From positions 620,001 to 684,000 of the forward strand of contig CM038716.1 of the NCBI GenBank assembly GCA_021613375.1: DNA of 64,000 nucleotides, in the 5' to 3' direction. Position 1 is the stretch's first letter. Each line of letters opens with the position of its first letter. The translations under genes and the position numbers were made by a program. The DNA is from Megaleporinus macrocephalus (lineage: Eukaryota; Chordata; Actinopteri; Characiformes; Anostomidae). The notes under the pieces were generated by a model. That model searched no databases and was not told the origin of the DNA. It saw only the letters and a list, made by a program, of their open reading frames with translations. This document shows positions 12,701-22,729 of this stretch, piece by piece.

Positions 12701-15700
12701 ATTAAAAACTACTGAAATGGTTCTATATATATTTCCACCATTCTCTTTGACAAACTGCATCTGTTTATCTATGTATGTTATTTTTATTTATCTACACATT
12801 CTTTCAAACATATGAGTATAATGTAGGTCAGGTTAGTTGACTTAAAGGGTCAAATATTCTGTGCCATGTGTGTGAATGCACATGTGCTCACGCTTGCTTT
12901 TTCTCCAGTTAAATAAGCCCTGCATTGCTGTGCAGATTGTGAAGCTATTTTATCTTAGTCAGGCTTTGCAAGTTATTTTACCTGCAAACTTATCTGTGTT
13001 TAAAAGTTCTTAGTTTGCTTAAACTCTACAGAATGTTCCATAAACCCCTTCTAGTTCAGGTAATTTTTTTCATTTTATTTTATAGAGTGCAATGATGAAT
13101 TGTTTCTGAATCATGACTCTACTTTTTCATTTGAATAAATCACTTCTTTTTGTGGCGTTGGAGCAATATTTGTTTGACTGTTGGAGAGAGGAGGGATTGT
13201 TGACCTTGGGGGAGAGAAAAATGTGAGCTTGAGGATGTAGAGGTCAGCTGCACTGAAATTTGTTCTAACAGTTGTTTCCCTCTAGAGATTAGGCTGTAAT
13301 GAGATATACGAAGGCGGAAAGAGGAAAAAAAAGCTCAGTGCCGCTAAGATTATTTTAGCCACTGCTGTGCCTTTTTGTGGTTTTAAGTGTTATGTCAGAA
13401 ACAAAGAGGGGAGATTTTTCTGTAACTGGTTTTGACAAAATATTTTAATGGCCATGCGACAGCAGTTACTTGTAAATGTTTTTTTTCTTAATGTGAATTG
13501 ATCAATGTGCATTTAAATTTTTTCTCAGACATTCTGATCACAGACTGCGTCCTAAACTTAAATCTCTATTTACACCATAGTATTGATTTACAGTAGTAAT
13601 AATGCTGAATAATGTACTTATCGATACACAGGACAGTAGTCATCTTTATTCCATGCTTCTCCAGTTGTGCAAAAGACAAATAGTGCAACATTGCAGATTG
13701 CAAAGCCTTTCTGCATCAACAGTGCTTGTTTTGAGAGTTTAAAAAAGATAGACTGTATGAAGGGAACTATTTCTGAGGGCGCAATAACATCGTCTCAAGC
13801 TTTTGTGCATGTGTCAGTAAACACGTTTACATGACTCTAACGCTGTGGATGAGGAAGATGAGGATGCTGTTTGTAAAACCTTGAGTGGAACCAGACCAGA
13901 ATAGGCAACCCATCCTCTTCTGGTTGATGCCAGATAGAAAAAAAATTACAAATACAAAAAGCATTATTAAATGTGGAAACTTTACATTAGGCTCTGGCAG
14001 GTGACACTTGTTTGCTGGAACAACCAGAAAGCAAGGCATTATAGTAATCTAACTTTGATGTAATAAAGGCACAACTTTTTAAAGAAACTAGCTTTTCTCT
14101 GTGCTGTAGGGACAGTGAATGTCTTAGTTTAGCAATGTTGCATGAAGAAAGATGGAGAATAGCTATTATAGTGATATTAGGAAAATGTTTATCGAAGGCC
14201 AGATCAGGATTGATTGCGACCTTGTGGCTTTTTACAGATGTATCTGCCGCAAATGAGAAACTGTTAAGATTAAGTATTAATTTAAGGACAATTATTTTCT
14301 AGAAGATTTTGGTCCAAGAAGAAGAATTTCTGTTTTTTATGAGTGGTGAGTTACAGGAAGTTATTTGACAGCCAGTATTTTATGTCTTTTATACACAGCT
14401 TCTCTCTCTTTCATGGGGAGCACAGCTTTACCAGTTTGCAGCTTTACCAGTTTACTTGTCCATAATTTTTGTAACTGACTGACATGAAGTGTGAGATGTT
14501 TTAGACATATTTATTTATTTATTTTTTTAGCCACAAAAAAACAAAGTTTTCTGTCTGCCAAGCTGGTGCGTCCTAATGGGATTGGCCTGACCACTGACCT
14601 TGGGAGCACTGAGAACAATGCCTAAAAGCTTCCTGTCATGTTTCACTTCCTGTCATTAATCAAGCTTCAGGACTAATTGAGGAGTAGAACTGATGTATTC
14701 ATCATATAGTCCCCCAAAAGACTGTAAGCGAGCATGTTCACCCCAAAAATGTTAATATTTAAGGGAGAAGATAAGAAGACAATGCTTGTATGGTTTGTGC
14801 TTCTTTGTGGGGTTGTACATTTACGTATGAGGCTAATAGTTGTGTGGAAGAGGAGAGGTGTGAACAAGACGCTTGACAGATGGAAGGAGGGGTTCTGAGG
14901 AAAAGGCTTAGTTATTTCCAGGAAAACAATAGAGAACACAAGGTGCTGATAGAGTAAAAGGGAATCACCCAGCATTTTTAATAGGTTTGGCAACAAAGAA
15001 ATTGCTGCAAGTAACCTGCTTGCATATCAGGAGAAATTAATTGCTATGCTTTATTATATTGATCATGCTATTTTTGCCCTTCACATGCTATGAACAGCTT
15101 ATTCTTGCTTGTTCACCATGTCCTCTCCATTTTTAATGGATGATATTCAACCCCAGTTCCAAAAAAGTCACTGTGTAAAATGTCAATAAGTGTAAACAAA
15201 GTAAAAACAGAATGCAATAATTTGCATATTTAATTCACAATAAAACTTAGAAAAAACATCAGATTTTAAAAGCTTTTAGAACCTGATGGCAGCAGTGCAT
15301 CTCAAAAAATTTTGGGACAGTGGTGACAAAAGGCTGGTATTAAGTGGTACTGATAAACAGCTGGAGGAGCAATTTGCAACCAAGTCACATGACTGCTGTT
15401 TTTATACCCAAACATGGGCAAAGGTTCACCTATTGGAAAAAAAAGGTGTCTGAAAATTGTGAAACAATTTCAGAAAAATGTACAACATAAAATTGTGAAG
15501 ATTTTGAAAAACCCACCATCATCAGTACATAATATCATCAAAAGATTCAGAGAAAAAAAAGCCATATGGACAAACCCGTTTATATGCTTTTGTGCCCACA
15601 TTTTTGCCTGATTAAGAAGTTATATTTTGGGGTCACCTCCAGTGTGAAACGTTTGGCTAAAGCTCCTATGTCTATAAGTATCTTCTGACTGGTCATCCTA

Positions 15701-16465
15701 CTACCCTCCATACCCTTATTCCACCCTCCTCACCACTGTAGCTATTCTTACAAAGGCATAGTCCAATCCTTAAAATCATGTAACAAATTGGTAAACCTTT
15801 GCAAGAAAGAAAGGAATTACAGAGTGGAAAGTTTTTACTTTTATAGCTCTCTTTGTTGTGTGAGGGTATGCCAAGCAGGATGGGTAGTAAGAATTTTGTG
15901 ATTAGATGATATCACTTTGTACCAGAGCAAAGTTTTGTCATTTCAGGCCAGTGAGAAAATGGCAGAGAATTTCTCCCTTTGGAATGTACTTTGGGCTTTA
16001 TAACTTCGCAGAATAATTAATTGTACAAAAAGCTTCATAACGCGCAAACAGAAAGCGGAAAAATAAAGCATAATAGGTAATCTATAAAGGCTTTAAATTT
16101 AATTTTTAGAAGTGCATTTTTGTTGTTGCTGTTTGGCTTTTGTTAAAACTCTCTCATTTTAAAGGGTAGTTTATTCAGTTACTAATATAAGAGTAACAGT
16201 TGCTTAAAGGCAGAACATAGGGTTTCTTTTCTTCTTTCATCTTTCTCGCTTCCCTTTTCCCTCTCATTCTTTCTTTTGTCTTTAGCTAAGCTTTGCCTCT
16301 GTGCTTTTCCCTGCAGGTTATCTGATCATGACAGATGAGTGGTTCTCAGAATATGTGTATGAGGTTGTGGTGGATAAGAAGTTCCTCTCCCCTGAAGTGA
16401 TGGAGGTCATGCAGCAGGAGCCTGTCGTTCTCCCTGCCTGGGACCCGATGGGAGCCCTGGCATAA
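718..16465 (+). CDS. blmh: Bleomycin hydrolase, 12 coding exons, 454 aa
   Basis: This is a cytosolic papain-family (C1B) cysteine protease that forms a barrel-like homohexamer. The family acts mainly as an aminopeptidase and inactivates the glycopeptide bleomycin by hydrolysing its amide; homocysteine thiolactone is another reported substrate. Coding exons are 718-730, 1120-1317, 1587-1696, 1991-2132, 2567-2655, 3345-3437, 9506-9661, 10645-10803, 11035-11102, 11579-11696, 12408-12477 and 16317-16465. They sum to 1365 nt with no internal stop, and every intron is GT-AG. The catalytic triad is intact and falls at human positions: Cys73 in GRCWIF, His372 in LMTHAM and Asn396 in VENSWG. Oxyanion-type Gln and Trp residues flank these as in the family. 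The C-terminal tail PAWDPMGALA, which in this family reaches the active site and limits cleavage to amino ends, is present. The 454-aa length is one less than human, as I recall it. The start at 718 is chosen because it reproduces human numbering, but in-frame ATGs also occur at 673 and 697. slc6a4 follows on the same strand. Confidence 0.97.
1120..1317 (+). CDS. blmh: blmh exon 2 (residues 5-71)
   Basis: It encodes the N-terminal helical region including LAQNVST and ends in the TNQKNSG segment just before the catalytic cysteine. The acceptor is CCCCAG and the donor is CAG|GTAAC. It ends in phase 1, splitting Gly71. Confidence 0.95.
1587..1696 (+). CDS. blmh: blmh exon 3 (residues 71-107), catalytic Cys73
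   Basis: It carries the papain-family active-site motif GRCWIFSCLN with nucleophile Cys73, followed by the conserved FEFSQSYLFFWDK helix. Acceptor CCCCCAG, donor AAG|GTAAGA. It ends in phase 0. Confidence 0.97.
1991..2132 (+). CDS. blmh: blmh exon 4 (residues 108-155)
   Basis: It encodes VERCYYFL through QRKEP, RLVQFLLSNP and the conserved NDGGQWDMLVN motif. A pyrimidine-rich tract precedes the acceptor. It ends one base into Glu155 at donor G|GTCAGT. Confidence 0.96.
2567..2655 (+). CDS. blmh: blmh exon 5 (residues 155-184)
   Basis: It encodes KYGVIPKKCFPES through RRMNDILNHK, a family signature region. The donor AAG|GTTGGC is weak beyond the GT but sits where phase and homology require it. 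Confidence 0.95.
3071..3121. repeat. 18-bp tandem repeat, about 2.8 units
   Basis: Units ACTTCATAGACAACTTAG, then the same with one C-to-T change, then a partial third copy with an inserted T, lie in blmh intron 5. Confidence 0.85.
3345..3437 (+). CDS. blmh: blmh exon 6 (residues 185-215)
   Basis: It encodes the helical LREYCLRLRNMV segment up to MIEE. The acceptor follows a long T run (about 3328-3342). The donor GAG|GTCAGT opens the 6.1-kb intron 6. Confidence 0.93.
4514..4555. repeat. Short inverted repeat (hairpin), 17-bp arms
   Basis: Arms 4514-4530 and 4539-4555 are complementary at 16 of 17 positions around an 8-nt loop (AGCGATAC). Confidence 0.85.
5180..6240 (+). mobile_element. Decayed Tc1-like transposon (near full-length pseudogene)
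   Basis: The + strand reads as a damaged Tc1-type transposase across several frames. Near 5290-5330 the frame gives VCKFKVERTLAKLPGHGK. Near 5455-5560 it gives STLRRILNAEGFHSQT and TQKHKISQLQYAQNHI. Near 5805-5850 it gives a degraded WIFQQDSRPS, which corresponds to the conserved QQDN-P-HT segment around the second catalytic Asp. In-frame stops and frameshifts are frequent, so it cannot encode active enzyme. The right end GGGCTGAATAATTTTAAATG (near 6209) looks like the terminal repeat of such elements. The left boundary is uncertain. It lies inside blmh intron 6 in the sense orientation. Confidence 0.8.
8163..8180. promoter_or_regulatory. Perfect 18-bp palindrome with a full CRE core
   Basis: CCCACTGACGTCAGTGGG is self-complementary over 18 bp and contains TGACGTCA, the consensus CREB/ATF site. 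It lies in blmh intron 6. Function is inferred from the motif only. Confidence 0.4.
8623..8698. repeat. Tandem duplication of a 36-40-bp unit
   Basis: 8623-8658 and 8659-8698 both start ATCTGGGTAT and end near CTATAGAT, with small indels between them. Confidence 0.75.
9506..9661 (+). CDS. blmh: blmh exon 7 (residues 216-267)
   Basis: It encodes VFRVASVCLGSPP, the WEYRDKDK motif and the FY..HVKPLYNLQDK segment. Phase 0 at both ends. The acceptor GATAG has a poor pyrimidine tract, but the homology is unambiguous. Confidence 0.94.
9662..10644. other. blmh intron 7, nothing recognised
   Basis: AT-rich intron of 983 bp. I see no repeat family, RNA gene or coding similarity in it. Confidence 0.5.
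10645..10803 (+). CDS. blmh: blmh exon 8 (residues 268-320)
   Basis: It encodes VCLVNDPRPQNPF, KLYSVEFLGNM, the conserved TLYNNQ motif and SIKDGE. Acceptor TTTGCAG, donor GAG|GTAATA, phase 0 at both ends. Confidence 0.96.
11035..11102 (+). CDS. blmh: blmh exon 9 (residues 321-343)
   Basis: It encodes AVWFGCDVGKHF and GKLGINDMN. The donor is GT|GTGAGT, and the two leftover bases join the first G of exon 10 to give Val343. Confidence 0.95.
11579..11696 (+). CDS. blmh: blmh exon 10 (residues 343-382), catalytic His372
   Basis: It encodes FNHELVFGVS, a KAERL segment and the SLMTHAM motif with catalytic His372. The donor is AAG|GTATTG. The frame stays open past the donor for about 99 nt, but the family sequence stops at it. 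Confidence 0.95.
11697..12407. other. blmh intron 10, nothing recognised
   Basis: AT-rich intron of 711 bp ending in a strong pyrimidine tract before exon 11. No other feature seen. Confidence 0.5.
12408..12477 (+). CDS. blmh: blmh exon 11 (residues 383-406), catalytic Asn396
   Basis: It encodes a variable acidic loop and then KWRVENSWG with catalytic Asn396. The acceptor follows TCTCTTTTTTTAG and the donor is AAAG|GTGAGT. Confidence 0.95.
12478..16316. other. blmh intron 11 (3.8 kb)
   Basis: Apart from the Tc1-like fragment at about 15150-15610, the intron holds no feature I can name. The 200 nt before the acceptor are strongly pyrimidine-rich (about 16220-16316). Confidence 0.5.
15150..15610 (+). 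mobile_element. Tc1-like transposon, 5' part with N-terminal transposase fragment
   Basis: The left portion (AGTTCCAAAAAAGTCACTGT from 15157; CAGCTGGAGGAGCAATTTGC from 15358) matches a Tc1-like family I recognise as widespread in fish. An ATG at 15414 opens a frame encoding MGKGSPIGKKRCLKIVKQF and, further on, SVHNIIKRFRE, the first helix-turn-helix DNA-binding domain of a Tc1-type transposase. The reading then jumps to unrelated sequence after about 15560, so the catalytic domain is missing. This is a truncated or internally deleted copy in blmh intron 11. Confidence 0.75.
16317..16465 (+). CDS. blmh: blmh exon 12 (residues 406-454 and stop)
   Basis: It encodes YLIMTDEWFSEYVYEVVVDK and the C-terminal active-site tail ending PAWDPMGALA, then TAA at 16463-16465. 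The 3' UTR is short, about 110 nt. Confidence 0.97.
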
Positions 16466-16564
16466 CCATGGAAACCTGCTCAATCTGATCTCAGCCTCGT
16501 CTTTCTCACTCTGCACCTTTGGATTTACCCTCCATAAAATCCCAAAACAGCGTGTTCTAAACAA

Positions 16565-16570
16565 AATAAA
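16565..16570 (+). terminator. blmh: blmh polyadenylation signal
   Basis: A canonical AATAAA lies 100 nt past the stop codon, with a GT-rich stretch (GTGTTGTGTC, about 16590-16599) downstream where cleavage-stimulating factor would bind. Confidence 0.75.
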
Positions 16571-19248
16571 TTTTTTTACTGGACTGCATGTGTTGTGTCA
16601 GTTTATTGGAAATATCTTGTTATTAAAACCAGTTGTGATAAAGTACAGCTGGATTCAACTACATTTTTATGATAGAACAATATTTTATTGAGTTGAGAAA
16701 TTGAAATTGAGAATTATTTGACTACAAAAGGTTGGAGTATGCTAGGCAAGTGGGTCCTCTTGCTTTCCTTTTACCTTACTGTCCTCATTTAAATAAACAG
16801 TGCTGTATTTTCAGTGTAGAGTGTGGCATTTTCAGCTACTACAAGTATTATATGATATTACACATTTTCAGTGTCCTGAAAAAGCAAGTGTCTAAAAACT
16901 CATTGAAATGCATTAGTTCCCAAAACGTGTTCACACTGAAAACATACTGGCAGAGGTCTGTGTGAATAAATTAATAAATAAATGATTTTTCTCTTTAATA
17001 CGGCTAACAAGGCTCAGTTTTACCTGACATGGAGTAACGTGGCCCTAGTGCTCTAATATAATTGCAATAAATATATCTTAATTGTAATAATGTACTGGGT
17101 GCACAAAATTGACCTTTTTAGCCCATTACTTTACATCACAATTTAACACCATTTAAACAAAATGACTTGTCCATGTAAATCGTCTTTTTGATGTTATCAT
17201 GCATAACAAGTTAAGGGCAGTAATATTAACCAATAATAATATGTTTCACCTTCTCTCAGGCCTCCCCTGTTTATCCTTGATTTAAATGTCTGAACTAACT
17301 TTGTAATGTTGTATTTTACTTGAAAGTACATTACATTTCCAATTTAAATTTTCTTCGGGCAGCCCCAAGAGCTCTATGACTTAAAAACTTCTTTTTGTTT
17401 TTTTACATGCTGCCCGTTCCAGCTTTTTGCTGGACATTTAGTATGGTTCCTTATGGGTCAAAAGGATGAGAACAGAAAAAAGTAAATTGAGCCCTTTTTT
17501 GGTTTTAATTATCCCTTTCTATTATTAAAATGACATATGACTATTTTGCATGAATGTGAAATTTCTGTTTTGTGGTGTGGTGGAAGATGGATCGTTTCTC
17601 ACTAAGTTTTGTTGCCAGCACATTTATGTCCTCATCCCAGCAAAGGTCTTTCAGGAACTTTCCATTTGTACAGTGTTTTACCGATTACCAAATTGATGTC
17701 TTCTGATCATTGAAAATGTCTCTAGGTCTCTCTAGGTCTTCACTTGTTAAGGAAGTAAGACAAAAACAGACATTGGACAGATTCAAGTGTCTCATTCCCT
17801 TTTCCAAATCTGCCCTGCTTTAATGAACTGTTTGCTTATTTTAGACATGCTTGTATGTTCCTCCCCCTCGCTCCCTCCTTCTGCTCTATTCTACCACCTT
17901 GTTGGGGATTAACCTAGTAGCTGAGGCAGATTGGAATGATTTGCGTCTCTCCACATGGTTTGTGTGTGTGTTAGGTGTCTGTATGTGTTTTTTTTTGTTC
18001 CAAGTCTTAAAAGACTTAAGACTACTGTTGTCGAGTAATAGATATCAAGTGGGGAGTCTCTTGAGGGAAACAAGTGTTGTGCGTTAGTCTTTTGAGTCTT
18101 GGCTAAAGGTTGTGGCATGTAGTAAGTCAGGCTGTGATATCATTCACCACACAGACACACAAGGACGTGGTAATCAGCCAGCCTGCCTCTTGCATACTTC
18201 TGAAAGGCAATGTTTGATCACATCCATCAGACCGGCTAGAAATACCCTCTGGAATTAGAAGCACTGGAGCTTTGTGTGCTAGCATTGAAAAAGATGAGAA
18301 AGTTGAGAATAATTCCAAAGTGATTTGACCTGTCTGTCCTGTACGCATTCCTCTCTTCCACTGGCTAGAAAGGATTCTGAAAAAGGTTTGAACTGGTTTT
18401 GCCTTGGATTTCAGATGTGAACTCTTGGTGTCTCAGGTAGGACACATCCCAATATCAACTATATCTCTTCTTATCAGAACTTGTCAATATAACTTTTCTA
18501 TTCACTGTATGTGCTGTTTGATCATCACATTATATATCAAATGCAATCATTTTTAAACTTAAACAACAGAACACTGCAAGACACCCCGATCCCTTTCTTA
18601 TGGAGTTAGGGGGCAAGACACTCCCGTGTACAAAACAAAACTTCTCATCGAGACTAACCTACACTTAGGGTTGACATGGCAGGAAGTAATTGTTTTAAAA
18701 AAAATAAAGTAGGTTAAATACGGTTAGTAAGAAAATAAGAAAAAATGAAGAAAAAGAACTACGGAGCTGTTAAGCCTGCTCATGTAAAACAGCAGGATTT
18801 GCCATTGACACTAATGCAAGAGATTATTCTCTTTCTATTCTGGAATACCTTATCTCTTTTTTTTCCTTCTTTTCCCATAATTTCTCCATCCCTTGTTACC
18901 TTGATCTGTACCCCCTGCCCTGCTGGACAGACGTTGGAAAACTCACCCACATGTCACAAAGGTCAGAGATTAGTGACAGTGCCAAATATGTTCCCAGACT
19001 GTTTAGAGGCCATATTCACTAACATGCCAATGACATTAGATTGTGTGTTATCATGCTATTACTTCATCTTCTAGTCCAGATTTTTGTATCTTGTACACTG
19101 CTATATTTTGCATTTGGGAAAACTATTTTTTTCCATTGGTCAGCATTGTGTTTTTTTTTTGGGAGACTTTCATATAACAACATATGAAACAATATATGAT
19201 GTTTAAATTACTACCAAAAAATTTTATTTATTAATCTACTTATTCATG
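16571..19248. other. Intergenic region between blmh and slc6a4, nothing recognised
   Basis: AT-rich DNA. Open frames such as 16732-16965, 17851-18087 and 18745-19074 show no protein family, no splice context and no codon bias I can use. Regulatory elements for slc6a4 may lie here but cannot be seen. Confidence 0.5.
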
Positions 19249-19630
19249 CACTGGGGCAGCAGCGTGGTGCTTAAAATATGGCAGATACAGGCAATTAGCC
19301 TCATGTAATATTTACATCAACCAACAGAACAGGAAAAAAATGTGACCTAAGTTATGATGACCATGGTAAAATTGTTGGTGCCAAGCAGGTTGGATTTATT
19401 AAAATTAAAAAAACTGGTTTGAGATGGCCACTCTATACAATCCTGGTGAGCAAAAAAGGGAACTCAGAATGCACTACACATTGAAAATTGAAGCAGATTG
19501 GTTACAACAGCAGAAGACCATGTTGTGTTCCACTTCAGTTAGTTAAGAAAAAAAAGGCTGAGGCTTCAGGTTCACCAAAACTGGACAGCTGAAAACCAGG
19601 GGAAAAAGTAGCCTTGGCCGAATTATTAGG
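19249..19630 (+). mobile_element. Internally deleted Tc1/mariner-like element, copy 1
   Basis: Reads in + orientation as the 5' half of a Tc1/mariner-type element: GCAGATACAGGCAATTAGCC (near 19280), ATTGTTGGTGCCAAGCAGG (near 19372), then the later CAGCAGAAGACCATGTTGTG (near 19508) and TTCACCAAAACTGGACAGCT (near 19571). Intervening transposase sequence is missing, and stops break every frame. I judge it to be the same family as the minus-strand copy at 49.93-50.40 kb, which keeps other parts of the element. It ends some 320 bp before the proposed slc6a4 promoter. Confidence 0.65.
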
Positions 19631-19960
19631 ATTATTATGCTTGCAACCTTGTCAGAGGACCTTATGAAACATTCATTGTCGTTTTTCCCTTCCAATTACC
19701 ACTTCCTGGTGTAGATGCCAAGCGTGTACTTTTATTGTTAAAAAATGTCTTCTACACCAGTGAACCTTAAGTAAAATGTTATTTGTTTGATTAGCCCCTT
19801 CATACTTTATTTTATGCTCTGTTTTAGAAATTCTCATGGCAGTTTCCAGTCATAAAAATAATGTGCAATTCGGGTGGGTGATGTATGTGCTTGTGTTTCT
19901 TTGCACAAACGGATGTACAAGGTGAAAGTAGAGGAAAGTCCACAGTACATCACCTGGGCT

Positions 19961-20149
19961 TATAATAATGCATTTACACAGCAGGGGCTGGAGCCAGGGA
20001 GTAGAGTGAGGGATCAATAAGGCAGGCAGGGAATGTAGAGAAAGAGAGTGAGAGCAGGGGTGTAGGGGGCGTGTCCTATAGTCTGGCTCTCGGGGACAGT
20101 GAGCGGGAGAGCAGCGCAGACCCCCACAAACCTGCTCAACTGCTTCACG
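19961..20149 (+). promoter_or_regulatory. slc6a4: Probable slc6a4 promoter and noncoding exon 1
   Basis: A GC-rich island of about 170 bp stands out from AT-rich flanks. TATAATA lies at 19961-19967, suggesting a start near 19990. A GC/KLF-type box GGGGGCGTG lies near 20066. The island ends in CTTCACG|GTAGGG (donor at 20150), which can splice to the acceptor TTCTACAG at 22142 just upstream of the coding start. Mammalian SLC6A4 also has a noncoding first exon before the ATG exon, giving 14 exons in all, the number obtained here. Exact start and exon use are inferred. Confidence 0.5.
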
Positions 20150-20155
20150 GTAGGG

Positions 20156-22142
20156 CTGCGCTGTGCATGGCATGTGTGAGAGTGTGAATACAACTTGGTA
20201 ATGCTGGGTGACAGGCTTTGGCTTGTGTGTGCTTGTATGTGTCTGCATGTATTGTGTTTGGAAAACTTCACTGAAGTGACCTTGTTTGTTGATGGTATTT
20301 GTGGTAAATGTTGGGTTTTTCTGACAGTTTCTTTAGTTTAAAAAGTAGTGGCTGATTGTATAATTGTGTTGTTATCATGGTAATTAGCAGGTCAGCAGCT
20401 TTTTCATACAAGCATGAATAAACCAGAGCGCAACTCACCATAAGTCTACACAGTTCATTATTTCTTTTATGTATTTTCCTGCACAAATTCCACTCCAATG
20501 AAAAATCCTATTTCCACTGAGCAAACTGAATTTTAAATAGATCAATGCAAATCTTTACATTGTATTTCCACATCTTTTTCATTCATTATAGTTAATAATA
20601 TAATTCTCTTTCTTTTTGTATGTTCGTTTTGTGATAAAAGAATGTTATAAAGCCTGAAGTCTGTGGTTATTTCTCAGACCTCTTCATATCATTGCCGTTT
20701 GTTGTTCATCCTGGATAAACTTTTTTCTAGTTGCACTAAACTTTTTACCACACAAAGAGTTAATTACAATGTTAAATCCTGATGAACAGGCACCAGATTT
20801 TGCCTCTAATGGGTTCTTTTTGGCTCTAGTGACAAAACTCTGAAATGCCAAAATGCCTTAAATGCCAAAATAGCATTACCATTAGACTGCTAAACAGGTC
20901 TATAAATTGTTTCTCGGGGTAAATTATATTGGCGCTCACAGAGGAGACCAGCACTCTTGTCAAGCAGGAGGAAAAACTTGACGGTCTCATTTTCAAGTTT
21001 GTGATACTTTCAGTGCTCTTGTCCAGATGTGTTGAACAAACAGGAACATCTGCAAGGATGGGCTTACTTCAAAGTGGGAAATTTATTAGGCTTAATAATG
21101 GAGGGCATATGCAATAGTCCAGCCTTTTGGCTCTACTTTGTTTTTTTGTAACAGCGCATGACGCTTTCCACCTTTACCATGCCAAATATTGTCATAAAAA
21201 ATAATTATTAGGTATTTAGCTAGAAGTGTTTTTGGTAGCGCAAAATTAATCACTAGGAATACATAATAAAAAATTTAAGGGCAAAAGGAACATTGGAAGG
21301 CAAAACTTTCTTCCACTTTTAAACATTAAGACATAGCCTAGCCTCTATTATTAACGTTACTTATATTTTAAGAGAATAGTGCAGAATCTTGTATTTAGTT
21401 TTTTTGTTGTTTTTTTGGTATCAATAATAGCATGTTGGCTATTTTCACTAATTACCTTTGTCCCAAAGGGACTGCACAGAAAAAGTAAAAAATCAGGAAA
21501 CAATTGCACTGCCTATTCCAGACTCTAATGAAAAGCAGTTTACAGCCAATGTGCTTCTCTGCTCCCTTCTGTCTTCTTTACACCTATTTTTTTTTTTTTA
21601 CCTCTGGACCCCACTTAGTATATTTCATGACAAATTTCATACTTTATCAGATACCTTCCATATACACCACTTAACTTCCCTGTATTTCTAAATGATTAAT
21701 TTTCACTGAAAATACAAGGGAAAGCACTCAAGACTTCAATGTTAATTTCATCCGTGTTTCACAATTGAATTTATATTTCACAGCTCATATTTACATCTTT
21801 CTACAATTTACAACATCCCCATTTAATTTTTTTTCTCAAATAAAAGTTCTCAAAATTGCTAGTTCCTGATTTTTTTATGTAGTCAAACAGATCGAATTCA
21901 TTTCATGTTAATGTTTTGTCTAAATGCAAATACCAAGAAAACCAGTGCCATGTAATTTCAGCAGCAACAACAATATCATAGAATTATAAAATAAATACAT
22001 ATGGTCTGGCAGCTAAAGCAAATTTTGAACCCTATGTTACAGGGGTCTGTTCTAGTCGGTATGGTTTTTCTTAAATCTAATAAAATCTGAATGGAAACAT
22101 CCTGTGACATAACCTAAAATTGTTCTTTTTTTTGTTCTACAG
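20156..22142. other. Proposed slc6a4 intron 1, nothing recognised
   Basis: About 2 kb of AT-rich sequence ending in a pyrimidine tract (TTCTTTTTTTTGTTCTACAG). I see no tandem repeat comparable to the human promoter or intron 2 repeats, and no transposon. Confidence 0.45.
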
Positions 22143-22368
22143 CTGGGGTTGGGCTATTGGTTTTTGCCAGCTTGTTAAAGCAGGATAAGACTGTTAGCTT
22201 CAGCTCCCTGTGCTCTCTTTCATTGACTCTTAGTCTAAAAGCCTCCCTCAACTCGCAACCCCCTTCTTCTCATAGTCTGGGTCACCCCATGGGTGCCATA
22301 TCAGTGACTGCCAGAGGACCTCCATCTCAGCCAGCATACCACCCCTAACCCTTACCCCCTTCTTCACC
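22143..22368 (+). other. slc6a4: slc6a4 exon 2, 5' UTR part, with a 19-codon uORF
   Basis: Starts after the acceptor ending at 22142. An upstream ATG at 22289-22291 (CACCCCATGG, a G at +4) opens a 19-codon frame that ends with TAA at 22346-22348, 20 nt before the main start. It does not overlap the transporter frame. Translation of the uORF is possible but not shown. Confidence 0.55.
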
Positions 22369-22729
22369 ATGGAGATGGATCATCTGGCAAACCAGGAGGA
22401 CTGGAACAGCAAGGAAAAAGCTGAGGAGTCACAGGAGAACGGCCGGCTGGTGGCTGAGAAAAGCCAGAAAATGAGCCCGAGAACCAGACAGGTCTCGAAC
22501 GGTTACCCAAGCACATCCCCTCAGAATCCCAGGGAAGGCAATGGGGCTGTAGGGGACAGGCCAGGCCCCCCTGGGGCCTTCCGGGCACTGGTGGTCCAGC
22601 AAACCACCCTCGACCCACCCCGCGAGACCTGGAGCAAGAAAATGGACTTTCTTCTCTCTGTCATTGGTTATGCTGTGGACCTGGGCAACGTGTGGCGCTT
22701 CCCATACATCTGCTACCAGAATGGAGGAG
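22369..22729 (+). CDS. slc6a4: slc6a4 coding exon 2 (residues 1-121), N-terminal tail and TM1
   Basis: The first 80 or so residues form a poorly conserved cytosolic tail ([12 protein letters not shown]..., with a conserved QENG and VSNGY). [20 protein letters not shown] then leads into TM1 with Tyr101, Asp104 and Asn107 and the [12 protein letters not shown] turn. Donor G|GTGAGA splits Gly121. Confidence 0.97.
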
